From positions 1 through 29,569 of the IMG/VR virus record IMGVR_UViG_3300027749_000383: a stretch of 29,569 bases of DNA. One strand, given 5' to 3'. Under the pieces are notes generated by a model. It was not told the origin of the DNA, searched no databases, and saw only the letters and a program-made list of their open reading frames with translations. Made by a program: the position numbers and the translations under genes. Shown piece by piece: positions 1-7,363 of this stretch (the first letter of the stretch is position 1; every line of letters begins with the position of its first letter). The DNA is from a virus.

Positions 1-69
1 CCACCATCCTACGGAACACCAACAGGCAATTTGACTGTCGCACCGCGTCTACAAGTGAGGGTCGTATGA
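1..69 (+). CDS. C-terminal end of an upstream phage gene (partial)
   Basis: The first forward frame is open from the window edge and stops with TGA at 67-69, giving 22 residues that end in LQVRVV. Its stop overlaps the ATG of the next gene (ATGA at 66-69), the same coupling used throughout this block, so it is probably the true end of the preceding gene. In phages with a MuF-like head gene the upstream neighbour is usually the portal protein, but 22 residues cannot show this. The frame of the next gene is also open to the window edge, which keeps confidence low. Confidence 0.4.
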   Translation, partial: PPSYGTPTGNLTVAPRLQVRVV

Positions 70-272
70 TTCAAACAGTTTATGGCGCTGGCGGTTTTTG
101 CGAAAACTGCGACACCACACACGACCATCCTTTGCACAACATTATTGAGATTATTGAGACTCAAGACGAACCTGCAAGCCAAATGGATGTAGCGCGCAAG
201 TCTGCCATCGACAAACTTATTAAATTAGGTTTATCAATGGAAGAAATTGCTGCTATTAGCGGAAACATTTAG
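66..272 (+). CDS. Small Cys/His-containing hypothetical protein
   Basis: A 68-residue protein of unknown function. The N-terminal third has C12-x2-C15 followed by H19, H21 and H24, a spacing that could bind one metal ion, though no named zinc-finger family is evident. The C-terminal part (about 45-68) is predicted helical and contains KLGLSMEEIAAISG, which resembles a helix-turn-helix-like element seen at the ends of small phage proteins. The start is supported by GAGG about six bases upstream and by ATGA overlap with the upstream gene. It lies directly before the MuF-like head gene, so a packaging or head-assembly accessory role is possible but is only inferred from position. Confidence 0.6.
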   Translation: MIQTVYGAGGFCENCDTTHDHPLHNIIEIIETQDEPASQMDVARKSAIDKLIKLGLSMEEIAAISGNI

Positions 273-288
273 CGAAAAGTAGATAGAT

Positions 289-2547
289 ATGCCTGAACAG
301 TTATTCGCACAGCCAGAAGATATTCTTAAGACTCCAGCAGTAACTTACCTTACTGTGGGAAAAATTAATTATGTTTCGTATACGCCACCACAGCAGCCGT
401 CCCATAATTATCTACAAGCTGCGGCCGGCATAGCAGCGGCCTTCTTGGCCTTTCGTTGGATGATGACGGTTGGGCTAAATGAAGAAAATGTTAGAAAACG
501 CGAAGATATTGATAAATCCTTACAAAAGCTCCAAGATATTGTTCTTCCTGAATTCACCGTATTAGCCGAACCTCATATTCACCTTGCAGCTTCTTTGGTC
601 AATAATAAAATTGAAGATAATTATGCCAAGGTGTATTCAGACGAATTGGGAAAATATATCTCTGACACTTCGTCACAAGCTGTTTTAGATGGATATATGG
701 CTGCCGTAAACGCAGGAATTGAGCGCATGCGCGCGTGGGAAATTGCTGCAAGCGGATACGGTTTAGATCAAACTCAAATGCGTCAATATGTAACTGCAAG
801 TATTTCAGAACACAATGCAATCAAACCTGGGTATGACACCCGCAATAAAACTAAACCATCCGAAATTCTTTTACAGAAACTCATTGATAGCCGGGCAGAA
901 AAAATTGGCTCTAATGAGTCGTTTGCTGCAGCGCAGATGTCTACTATTGTTTCTTTTCAATCTTCACAGTATCGCGGTGAACTTCAAAATGGCATTAGAC
1001 GCTGGGAAACTGCTCAAGATGAGCGCGTGTGTCCCACCTGTGGACCACTAGACGGCGTTGAAGCGGACATGTTTGAACCATTCTCAGTCAATGGTAAACA
1101 AATTTGGGCTCCAGGTATTCATCCGAATTGTCGGTGTTCTGTGTCGATTATGTATCCAGCACAAGTTATTTCCAAGGCTGGATGGACGTACAACGAGGCA
1201 ACGGCGGAAGAAGATCCGTTTGATAGAGATAGCAACGGACGATTTAGCAGAGTAGAGTCTCGTACCAAAAAGGCCACCGTTCTTGACAGAAAAGCGGCTC
1301 AAAAGGTAATAGAAGAACTCAAGCAAGTAAAGTCCCCTTTCGCCCCAGTAGAGACGTCTCCTTTTGTTTCAGGACAAATAAAACAGACTACAGCCTCTGC
1401 GTTTTCTCCAGCTAAAACGGCATTTGCCCCAACGGCAACCGAAACCTCCGTATTTGCGCCAGCGCAACAATCCGTATTCGTGCCTACAGAGACCTCTGCG
1501 TTTGTTGGAACTTCTGCGTTCACACCAATAAAACAAGAACTAGCAATAGTCGTAATTAATGGCATTAAAATGAAAAGAATGGCAAAAACTGAACCGGTAA
1601 AGGTTGATACTGATTACGCAGACGATGGTGAACCCAACGAGCCGGATACTGATCCATATTACATTGGTGACCCGCTATACATGTTCGGCACGCACATCGA
1701 AAACGAATATGAAAAACAAGAAGGTGACGGTTTAAGAGTTGGTTCTATTGTTGACTTTGATCAATTAAATCCATTAGACCAAGACCCTGATACTGGTGAG
1801 CGTATGCACGTTGGTTTCACATATACTGGAAATGGAATGATTAATCCTCGCGCTTTAGCTTTTAGCGCAGGCTCAGCTCAAGAGTTTATGAGCTATCAAA
1901 AAGAGGTTGGGGAATCTCCTGATATGGCTGGATTTAATTCTAGTATGACTGAAACTGCGTATGAATATATCGACAACGAAGTTGAATACTCGGACGTTTC
2001 CGACTTGGTTGACGCTTACGCCACCAATAACAATCAGTGTATTCACATTTATCAAAACTACTTAAAAGAACTAAAAGGTAGTTCTATGGATACGCTTACT
2101 TACGAACAATTCAGCCGCTTGTCCTTGCACGAAAAACAAGAAGCATTAATAGACACTTCACTTAAGAGTTACGAAGATGATTATGCGATTAAAATGGCGT
2201 TTTCTTACCTTGTTGCTGGAAATACTCCTGAAGTTTTAAGATCAGAAATGGGCATGTACAAAGAGGGTAGTTCAATGTCAGGCAAAAACTTAGACGTTTT
2301 GTTCAAGTTTGATGGTGGATACGAAGGTTACAGGCTTGAAACAGATATGGGACTTGACGCCGGACAGGTAACTGGGCAATACGAAGTCACAAATATTGAA
2401 CTTGAGAACGATTTGCCTGAGACTGATATTGAAGACGCTACGCTATATATGAACGGAAACCAGCATTTAATTCCAAATGAATGGCGTTTAATTACCCTTA
2501 GACCAATTATAAATTACAATTTTTCTGGCTATCCAGAGGCTGAGTAG
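289..2547 (+). CDS. MuF-like head morphogenesis protein with long C-terminal extension
   Basis: A minor head protein of the Mu gpF / SPP1 gp7 family, which in known phages sits near the portal inside the capsid and may be ejected with DNA. The diagnostic part is residues about 236-283: RRWETAQDERVCPTC, then LDG, and HPNCRCSV, with paired cysteines at 248/251 and 281/283. A hydrophobic stretch lies near residues 43-62. Residues about 349-413 form an unusual array of [ST]xFxP repeats (separate entry). Residues about 430-752 are acidic and unrecognised; in MuF proteins this position often holds a variable effector domain, but I see no toxin motif. The family core is usually 250-400 aa, so this 752-aa form is long. 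No clear Shine-Dalgarno precedes the ATG. Confidence 0.85.
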   Translation: MPEQLFAQPEDILKTPAVTYLTVGKINYVSYTPPQQPSHNYLQAAAGIAAAFLAFRWMMTVGLNEENVRKREDIDKSLQKLQDIVLPEFTVLAEPHIHLAASLVNNKIEDNYAKVYSDELGKYISDTSSQAVLDGYMAAVNAGIERMRAWEIAASGYGLDQTQMRQYVTASISEHNAIKPGYDTRNKTKPSEILLQKLIDSRAEKIGSNESFAAAQMSTIVSFQSSQYRGELQNGIRRWETAQDERVCPTCGPLDGVEADMFEPFSVNGKQIWAPGIHPNCRCSVSIMYPAQVISKAGWTYNEATAEEDPFDRDSNGRFSRVESRTKKATVLDRKAAQKVIEELKQVKSPFAPVETSPFVSGQIKQTTASAFSPAKTAFAPTATETSVFAPAQQSVFVPTETSAFVGTSAFTPIKQELAIVVINGIKMKRMAKTEPVKVDTDYADDGEPNEPDTDPYYIGDPLYMFGTHIENEYEKQEGDGLRVGSIVDFDQLNPLDQDPDTGERMHVGFTYTGNGMINPRALAFSAGSAQEFMSYQKEVGESPDMAGFNSSMTETAYEYIDNEVEYSDVSDLVDAYATNNNQCIHIYQNYLKELKGSSMDTLTYEQFSRLSLHEKQEALIDTSLKSYEDDYAIKMAFSYLVAGNTPEVLRSEMGMYKEGSSMSGKNLDVLFKFDGGYEGYRLETDMGLDAGQVTGQYEVTNIELENDLPETDIEDATLYMNGNQHLIPNEWRLITLRPIINYNFSGYPEAE
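1333..1527 (+). repeat. [ST]xFxP degenerate peptide repeat array within the MuF-like protein
   Basis: Residues about 349-413 of the MuF-like protein contain about eight short related units: SPFAP, SPFVS, SAFSP, TAFAP, SVFAP, SVFVP, SAFVG and SAFTP. Each has a small residue before an invariant Phe, usually with Pro two positions after it. Spacing is irregular, mostly 6-10 residues with one longer gap. The region looks disordered and sits between the MuF core and the unknown C-terminal domain. Function unknown; it could be a flexible linker or a multivalent docking strip. Confidence 0.75.
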
Positions 2548-2569
2548 ATAATGTATGGAGAATAGTAAT

Positions 2570-3790
2570 ATGACTAATCCCATTTTTAGTGAACTTGTGT
2601 CCGCTATCTACGGTAATGCCGTAGACGAACGCGAGATTTGGGATGTTATTTCTAAATCCGGAAACATGCCAAAAGATGCTTCTCTTAAGGAAACACGCAC
2701 TGGTCAGGCATTAAACGTGGTGGCTGGCACTGGCGGAGGTTTAGCCTTGTACCACGCTACAAAGCGCATGAATTTGGCTAGAAAAGGCATTGATGTCGAA
2801 GGCTCTAGAAAATCCTCAAAACTAATTTCTGGAATGAAAAGAGTTCCGGGTCTAAAAGTAATAGCAGAGCATCCAAAGGGTGCTGCTGTGACCGCAGCTG
2901 GCGCCGCCATGACGCTTCACGGAGCAGAACTTGCTGGAGACGCTATCGCAGCAAGATCATTGCACCGTTCAGCGCAAAGAGCTAAATACAACAAATCGCA
3001 AATCAAAAAGTCTATTGGCGATGTGATTGAAGCGCGTAAATCTGGAAGAATTACTACCGAGCAAGCAATATCTCTCGCAGATGACGTAATTCAAAAAGGT
3101 TTGATTTCTGAAGTTGCAAGAGGAGCTTGGAAAGGCCTCAAGGGAACAAAGGGCTTACCAAGTGGTGTAAGACAGGCTCCGGGCGCTTTTAGAAGACTCG
3201 TGGGAAACGCTGGAAAAAAAGTTCATCTACCGGTACAGCCGCTTAATAATAAACAACTTGCTAGAGGTTCGGCCGCTGTTGGTGCCGTAGCTGGCGCTGG
3301 AGGAACTCTTGCCTACCAGAATAGACAACGTAAATCTGCCATACCACCTAATCCAACCGTTGCTAAATCTGATTCAGGAATGACTTGGAAAGGCGAAATT
3401 TCTAAGGTTGATACTGATAAGCGTCAGGTATTTGGCTGGTGCAGTCTCACCTCCATGAATGGTCAGCCTGTTATTGACCTTCAGGGCGATTATGTCCCCT
3501 TAGAAGAAATTGAAAAAGCCGCTTACGAGTATGTAATTCATTCCCGTAAGGGCGGAGACATGCACGCGAGAGACGGAGAAGGCCCTAAACATACCGCTGA
3601 TCTTATTGAGTCTTTCCTTGTTACTCCAGAGAAACTTAAACAAATGGGTCTTTCTGACAACGCTCTGCCGCACGGATGGTGGATTGGCATGAAAGTTAAT
3701 GACGATGAACAATGGAACCTAGTTAAAAGCGGTGGCCGCACTGGTTTTTCCATTCACGGTAAAGGTTCACGCATCGAGAAAATGCTCTGA
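2570..3790 (+). CDS. XkdF-type prohead protease with Gly/Ala-rich N-terminal extension
   Basis: The C-terminal ~125 residues match the PBSX XkdF-like putative serine protease family (Peptidase_S78_2 type). With residue numbers from the ATG at 2570 these span about 273-398: VFGWCSL near the start, IDLQGDYVPLEEIEKAAYEYV, then H341 and the ADLIESF segment with S348, GWWIGMKV, and finally TGFSIHGKG. H341 and S348 are the best candidates for catalytic residues by comparison with the family. Its role would be processing of scaffold and head proteins in the procapsid. The first ~270 residues are not protease: they hold two Gly/Ala-rich hydrophobic segments and basic helices like those of nearby genes. 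ATG 2570 has GGAG nine bases upstream; ATG 2555 (five residues longer) has no good ribosome site. Confidence 0.8.
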   Translation: MTNPIFSELVSAIYGNAVDEREIWDVISKSGNMPKDASLKETRTGQALNVVAGTGGGLALYHATKRMNLARKGIDVEGSRKSSKLISGMKRVPGLKVIAEHPKGAAVTAAGAAMTLHGAELAGDAIAARSLHRSAQRAKYNKSQIKKSIGDVIEARKSGRITTEQAISLADDVIQKGLISEVARGAWKGLKGTKGLPSGVRQAPGAFRRLVGNAGKKVHLPVQPLNNKQLARGSAAVGAVAGAGGTLAYQNRQRKSAIPPNPTVAKSDSGMTWKGEISKVDTDKRQVFGWCSLTSMNGQPVIDLQGDYVPLEEIEKAAYEYVIHSRKGGDMHARDGEGPKHTADLIESFLVTPEKLKQMGLSDNALPHGWWIGMKVNDDEQWNLVKSGGRTGFSIHGKGSRIEKML

Positions 3791-3807
3791 GAGCAGAAGG
3801 AACAAAA

Positions 3808-4242
3808 ATGACACTTGCTGAAGCCCTAGGCGTGGTCCTGGCGAATACCTTCCAAATGTATATGAAAGCTCATAAACATCACTTTAACGTGGTTGGAGAG
3901 GGATTTCCCTACTACCACAAATTCTTTAATAAAATATATGAAGATGTTTATGGGGCAATTGACCCAACTTCCGAGAACATTAGAAAACTCGGAGAAAAAG
4001 TTCAATTTGAAGCTGAGTGGATGCTCGTACATTCCACAATTCAAAATGAAATTACTATTAATGCTCAAGCTATGTGCCAAGATTTATACATAGCTAACAA
4101 CATTATTTTAGACAGTTTAATGCTGGCTTTCAAGATAGCGGATAATAGTAACGAACAAGGTATCTGCAACTTCCTTGCGGATAGAATCGATTCTCACGAG
4201 AAGCATCGTTGGATGCTAAAATCTTCAATGAAGGAGCAATAA
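3808..4242 (+). CDS. Dps-like ferritin-fold protein
   Basis: A 144-residue protein resembling Dps mini-ferritins, which form dodecameric shells that oxidise and store iron and can protect DNA. The N-terminal half carries AHKHHFNVVGEGFPYYHKFF and later IDPTSENIRKLG, which align with the Dps HWNVxGxxF-x3-H and D-x3-ERI-x2-LG signatures. Placed on E. coli Dps, ferroxidase ligands H25, H37, D52 and E56 are present, but the position equivalent to D67 is N41. The last helix has EKHRWMLKSS, like the Dps EKxxWxL ending. Length is close to that of bacterial Dps. It lies between the protease and a Cys-cluster protein, in operon (AGAAGGA before ATG; its stop directly precedes the next ATG). Whether it is in the virion or acts in the cell is unknown. 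Confidence 0.75.
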   Translation: MTLAEALGVVLANTFQMYMKAHKHHFNVVGEGFPYYHKFFNKIYEDVYGAIDPTSENIRKLGEKVQFEAEWMLVHSTIQNEITINAQAMCQDLYIANNIILDSLMLAFKIADNSNEQGICNFLADRIDSHEKHRWMLKSSMKEQ

Positions 4243-5094
4243 ATGTGCGCTAGTTGCGGCTGTGGATGCAAAAAAGGTAGTCCGGAAAAGGGTTGTAAAT
4301 GCGATTGCAAAACCTGTGCTAATGCCAGAGAAGGTGCTAAGCATGAGTCTTCTGAAAGCAAATCTTATGAAGGCAAAGAAAAAGAAGTAGAAAAAGCTTT
4401 TAAAGACGCTTCAGATATTCTTAAAGCTTATACTAATTCTCAATTAAAGCGCAAGCGCAATATTGGTCTTGGTGCTGCTGGGGTAGGAGCCTTAGGCGTT
4501 GCCGCCGGACGACCAATGGTGGACATGGTGCGTGCGCGCACACTACAGTCGGTGATGACTCCAGATGCAGCTAAACAAGCAAAATATATTAAATCCGCCG
4601 TTAGATATGCACATGGTGCTACTGGTCTCGGACTAGGCGGGGCTGCAATCGTTGCTGGTGGACTTGCTCAGGCTGGTAAATCTCAAATACGCTTATCTCA
4701 TAGAAATAGAAAAATGGACGTCACTAAGGCTGCCTTTTTTGCAGAAGATGTGGAAAAAGGTATGCCGAATATCGCCGCAATGGGCGGACAATTAAAAGCT
4801 CTTGGTGGCGCCCTAAAAACTGGAGCAAAGGCTTTTGTGAGTGGTGCAAAAACTGGTGAAAAATTTGGTTCCGCTGGTGTTAAAAATGCCGTATCTCCAT
4901 ATGGCGTTGCTAACGCAGCTCAAAAGGTAAAGACTGCTGGTTTTAAAACTGGAAATGCTTATGGCGCTGGTAAGAAATACGCCATGGCAAATCCTGGCAA
5001 GACTGCCGCAATGGGAGCCGGAGCCGGAGTAGTTGGTTACGGAGCAACAAAAATTAATAAGTCTGCAGTATCAGCGTTTGGCGTAGAACACTAA
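4243..5094 (+). CDS. Metallothionein-like Cys cluster fused to glycine-zipper region; head-operon protein
   Basis: A 283-residue protein of unknown function. All eight cysteines fall in the first 25 residues (2, 5, 7, 9, 18, 20, 22, 25) as CxxCxCxC and CxCxCxxC, a metallothionein-like arrangement likely to bind Zn, Cu or a similar ion. The rest is basic, with Gly/Ala-rich hydrophobic segments near 75-92, 124-146 and 253-273 that resemble glycine zippers. Tetrapeptides VEKA, VTKA and INKS recur, and the protein ends in SAFGVEH, a signature shared with two later genes. It starts right after the stop of the Dps-like gene, with AAGGAG at 4231-4236. An internal virion or ejected membrane-interacting protein is one possibility; this is inference. 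Confidence 0.6.
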   Translation: MCASCGCGCKKGSPEKGCKCDCKTCANAREGAKHESSESKSYEGKEKEVEKAFKDASDILKAYTNSQLKRKRNIGLGAAGVGALGVAAGRPMVDMVRARTLQSVMTPDAAKQAKYIKSAVRYAHGATGLGLGGAAIVAGGLAQAGKSQIRLSHRNRKMDVTKAAFFAEDVEKGMPNIAAMGGQLKALGGALKTGAKAFVSGAKTGEKFGSAGVKNAVSPYGVANAAQKVKTAGFKTGNAYGAGKKYAMANPGKTAAMGAGAGVVGYGATKINKSAVSAFGVEH

Positions 5095-5096
5095 AA

Positions 5097-5843
5097 ATGT
5101 CAAAACAAATGACGCCTGAAGAACTTGCTAGACGCAAAAGAATTCAGGCACACCTTTCTGTCGCCGGAGGCACCCTTGGCTTAACCGCCCTGGGCGCTAA
5201 AGGCGCTGGATTGGCATTAGGACGCGCCGGTAAGGCCGTTCATGCTGTAAAGGCAGACAAAACAGCTATTGGAATATTGACCGGCGGAGCTGGTCTTGGC
5301 GGTGTTGGAGCTTTTAATTTCGCCGCCACACAAAAAGCAGAGGCAGCCGGAGTGAAACCTAAAATGGTACTAGTCAAAAAAGCATACAATCCTGAACGAA
5401 ATCGGGAGCGTAGAGCCAACGTTTATACGGGTGCGGCAATAGCGGGTACGGGTGCTGGAGTATTAAGATCAGCCAAAGCATTTAATAGCGCAGGCGGCGT
5501 GGGACATCTGAAACTAGCAGGAGCTAGAAGAAAACAAGCTTCTGATTTTATTTCCAGGTCAAAGACAAGAACTGGCAAGACCGCCGCTGCAAATATTGCA
5601 AATGACACGAAAAAAGCTTCTGCTTTTAAAAACCTATCACGCTCGCATGTCGTTTCAGCCGGTAAAATTGTAAGGACAAGAGGAGTTCTAGTTCCTTTGG
5701 GGGCTTCTGCGGCTCTTGCCGGAACCGCCGGGGCTATTCAGCGTCAGAAAAAGAACAGCGGTCGCCCCTATAGCGGCTGGTACGACGGTAAGCAAAAACC
5801 AAAGTTTTCTCGTGTGGATAACACAACTGCAACAAGTAATTAA
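5097..5843 (+). CDS. Basic glycine-zipper protein, unknown function
   Basis: A 248-residue, strongly basic protein that I do not recognise. It has four Gly/Ala-rich hydrophobic segments near residues 20-45, 55-75, 105-125 and 198-214, separated by Lys/Arg-rich stretches. The pattern resembles the preceding gene, the N-terminal part of the protease gene, and the genes at 8660 and 10039. It contains LVKKAYNPE, related to the xKA tetrapeptides common in this head region. The C-terminus (about 220-248) is polar with YSGWYDGKQKPKFSR. The ATG lies two bases after the upstream stop. Position suggests a head-associated protein, perhaps internal or ejected. Confidence 0.55.
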   Translation: MSKQMTPEELARRKRIQAHLSVAGGTLGLTALGAKGAGLALGRAGKAVHAVKADKTAIGILTGGAGLGGVGAFNFAATQKAEAAGVKPKMVLVKKAYNPERNRERRANVYTGAAIAGTGAGVLRSAKAFNSAGGVGHLKLAGARRKQASDFISRSKTRTGKTAAANIANDTKKASAFKNLSRSHVVSAGKIVRTRGVLVPLGASAALAGTAGAIQRQKKNSGRPYSGWYDGKQKPKFSRVDNTTATSN

Positions 5844-5901
5844 TTTCACTAAAAAACCTTAGCGTAATGTGAATTGCGTTATAGACAATAATATGTAATA
5901 C

Positions 5902-5907
5902 AGGAGG
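5902..5907 (+). promoter_or_regulatory. Strong ribosome binding site supporting a GTG start
   Basis: AGGAGG lies six bases before GTG at 5914. It is one of the strongest Shine-Dalgarno sequences in the window and fixes the scaffold start at GTG. The 70-base gap before it is the largest gene-free gap between 1 and 27338, so a promoter may lie there, but I could not identify a convincing one. Confidence 0.8.
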
Positions 5908-5913
5908 CGAAAA

Positions 5914-6690
5914 GTGTCTAGGCGAGTAAAAGAACTAAGCAACATTGAAATTGATGAAATTTCTCTTGTTGACAAACCCGCAAACCAGCATGCCAAGGTG
6001 GCTATCGCCAAAAGGGCTCCCGAGGAGGAAACAGTGCCCGAAGAAATCTATGATGAGAACGGCAACTTTGTCGATATCGCATCTCTTCAAGAGGGTGACA
6101 TCATTGTTGACGAAGAAGGTAACGAATACGTTTGGACATTCGAAGCTGACGACGAAGACGAAGAATCTCTCACTGAAGAATTAGAAGCAGTTGGCAAATC
6201 ATTTGCTAACGACATCAGAGAAGAGCTATCAAAGGCTCTTACCGATATTGACCGCGATGATGTAATCGCTAAATATGTTGGTGAAATTAGCAAGGCAGAA
6301 GCTCGTGCATACGAAGCAGAAAGCATCGCTAAAGCAGAGCGTACTTTGCGTCTTGAAAGAGAATACATCTCTAAGGCTGCAGAATACAATGTGCCAATCG
6401 CACCAGAAGATCTCGGTCCAGTTCTCATGCGCATGGCTGAAACCATGTCGTACGACGATTGCGCAGTTATCCACAAGGCTCTCACCGCTTCAGGTGAAAT
6501 CCTTTGGGAAGAAGTTGGCTATCAGGGTCTCTCTGATAACTCAGACGTTTTCTCTCAGGTAGACGCTCTTGCCGGTGAATTTATCAGCAAAGCAAACAGT
6601 GGTATCAGCAAGCACGCAGCTGTTGCAGATCTGTTTTCGCATAATCCACGTGCATACGACGAGTACCTCGCTGAAAAGCGCGGATACTAA
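5914..6690 (+). CDS. Capsid scaffold-like protein with SLVDKPAN N-terminal motif
   Basis: A 258-residue acidic, helix-rich protein placed directly before the decoration and capsid genes, the normal scaffold position. The N-terminus reads IDEISLVDKPANQHAKVAI, a motif common at the protease/scaffold junction of XkdF-type phages. Residues about 60-115 are very rich in Asp and Glu, followed by coiled-coil-like helices (about 85-145). At least six tetrapeptides of the form [VIL]xK[AS] occur (LSKA, ISKA, IAKA, ISKA, IHKA, ISKA), which could be cleavage sites for the protease encoded upstream. GTG start with AGGAGG. Expected role: template capsid assembly and then be degraded. The scaffold call rests on position and composition. 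Confidence 0.65.
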   Translation: MSRRVKELSNIEIDEISLVDKPANQHAKVAIAKRAPEEETVPEEIYDENGNFVDIASLQEGDIIVDEEGNEYVWTFEADDEDEESLTEELEAVGKSFANDIREELSKALTDIDRDDVIAKYVGEISKAEARAYEAESIAKAERTLRLEREYISKAAEYNVPIAPEDLGPVLMRMAETMSYDDCAVIHKALTASGEILWEEVGYQGLSDNSDVFSQVDALAGEFISKANSGISKHAAVADLFSHNPRAYDEYLAEKRGY

Positions 6691-6707
6691 GAAAGGATGT
6701 AAGTTAA

Positions 6708-7340
6708 ATGGCTTACGATGAGGGTCTACGGACTATCTCCCTGAATGCTGATGCTACATTAGCAGCCAGAACTGGATCGCCAACTGTCGTTGCGCTTACC
6801 GTCACCAACAAAGCACTTACTTCTAACGTTGCAACCTTGACTGTTAACGCAGCTCACGGTTTCTCTGTTGGTCAGCAAGTGGTTGTTGCGGGCGTTGACG
6901 CGACTTTCAATGGCATTCAGGTTGTCACCGCAGTTGGTTCTGCAGTGACTTTCACATACGCAAAAACGGCTACTAACGTTACTTCTGCTGCCGCGACTGG
7001 AACCGTAACTGGTACCGCTCCAAGCATCAAGGGTAATCAGTACCGCTTTGTCAAGGTTACCGGAGCTCATACTGTCGGTCTCGCTACTGACTCTGACAAT
7101 GGTGCTTTAATCATTGGTGTTTTGCAGAATAAACCGCAGGTTACCGGTACTGCTGCTTCCGTTGCAATTGACGGTGTCAGCCTTATTGAAGCAGGCGCAA
7201 CAATTGCCGCAGGTAATGCAGTAAAGGCTGACTCTCTTGGTCGCGCCGTTGCGGCAACCGTCGGTACCGACGTAGTAAGTGGTTTTGCATTGGCAGCAGC
7301 CTCTGTTGGACAACTTTTTCCCGTTAAACTACGGGTCTGA
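6708..7340 (+). CDS. Capsid decoration-like protein with inserted beta module
   Basis: A 210-residue protein immediately before the major capsid gene. Residues 1-27 plus about 103-210 look like a small beta-rich head decoration protein (DUF2190-like: KGNQYRFVKVTG, then GALIIGVLQNKPQ, then VSLIEAGATIAAGNAVKADSLGRA near the end). Residues about 28-102 look like a separate domain: VATLTVNAAHGFSVGQQVVV, FNGIQVVTA, VTFTYA. The same pattern appears in the tail proteins at 19420 and 21451 and resembles the FCCH-like beta module that searches often report in phage structural proteins. Such a protein would sit on the outer capsid surface and stabilise it. AAAGGA precedes the ATG. Confidence 0.6.
   Translation: MAYDEGLRTISLNADATLAARTGSPTVVALTVTNKALTSNVATLTVNAAHGFSVGQQVVVAGVDATFNGIQVVTAVGSAVTFTYAKTATNVTSAAATGTVTGTAPSIKGNQYRFVKVTGAHTVGLATDSDNGALIIGVLQNKPQVTGTAASVAIDGVSLIEAGATIAAGNAVKADSLGRAVAATVGTDVVSGFALAAASVGQLFPVKLRV
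6789..7013 (+). other. FCCH-like beta module inserted in decoration protein
   Basis: Residues about 28-102 of the decoration-like protein have the pattern valine-rich strand, AHGFSVGQ, V-x-V, FNGIQVV and VTFTYA. This pattern recurs at 19648-19839, 19867-20064 and 22654-22902 in tail genes. Boundaries are by eye. Confidence 0.55.
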
Positions 7341-7363
7341 AGAAAGGTAAAGGAAAAGCTTAA

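Noticed and set aside
1333-1527. Could the repeated segment be a CRISPR or direct-repeat array
   Set aside because: Units are short, irregularly spaced, coding, and conserved at protein rather than DNA level.
1576-2547. ADP-ribosyltransferase or other toxin at the MuF C-terminus
   Set aside because: I could not find a convincing R...STS...ExE pattern or any nuclease motif; left as unknown.
5844-5901. Possible promoter upstream of the scaffold gene (TTGCGT at 5874, TAATAC about 16 bases later)
   Set aside because: The -10-like match is poor (about three of six) and the region is AT-rich, so chance matches are expected.
6087-6485. 132-residue open frame on the minus strand
   Set aside because: Lies wholly within the scaffold-like gene in the opposite direction, Ser-rich from the complement of acidic codons, with no ribosome site or family resemblance.
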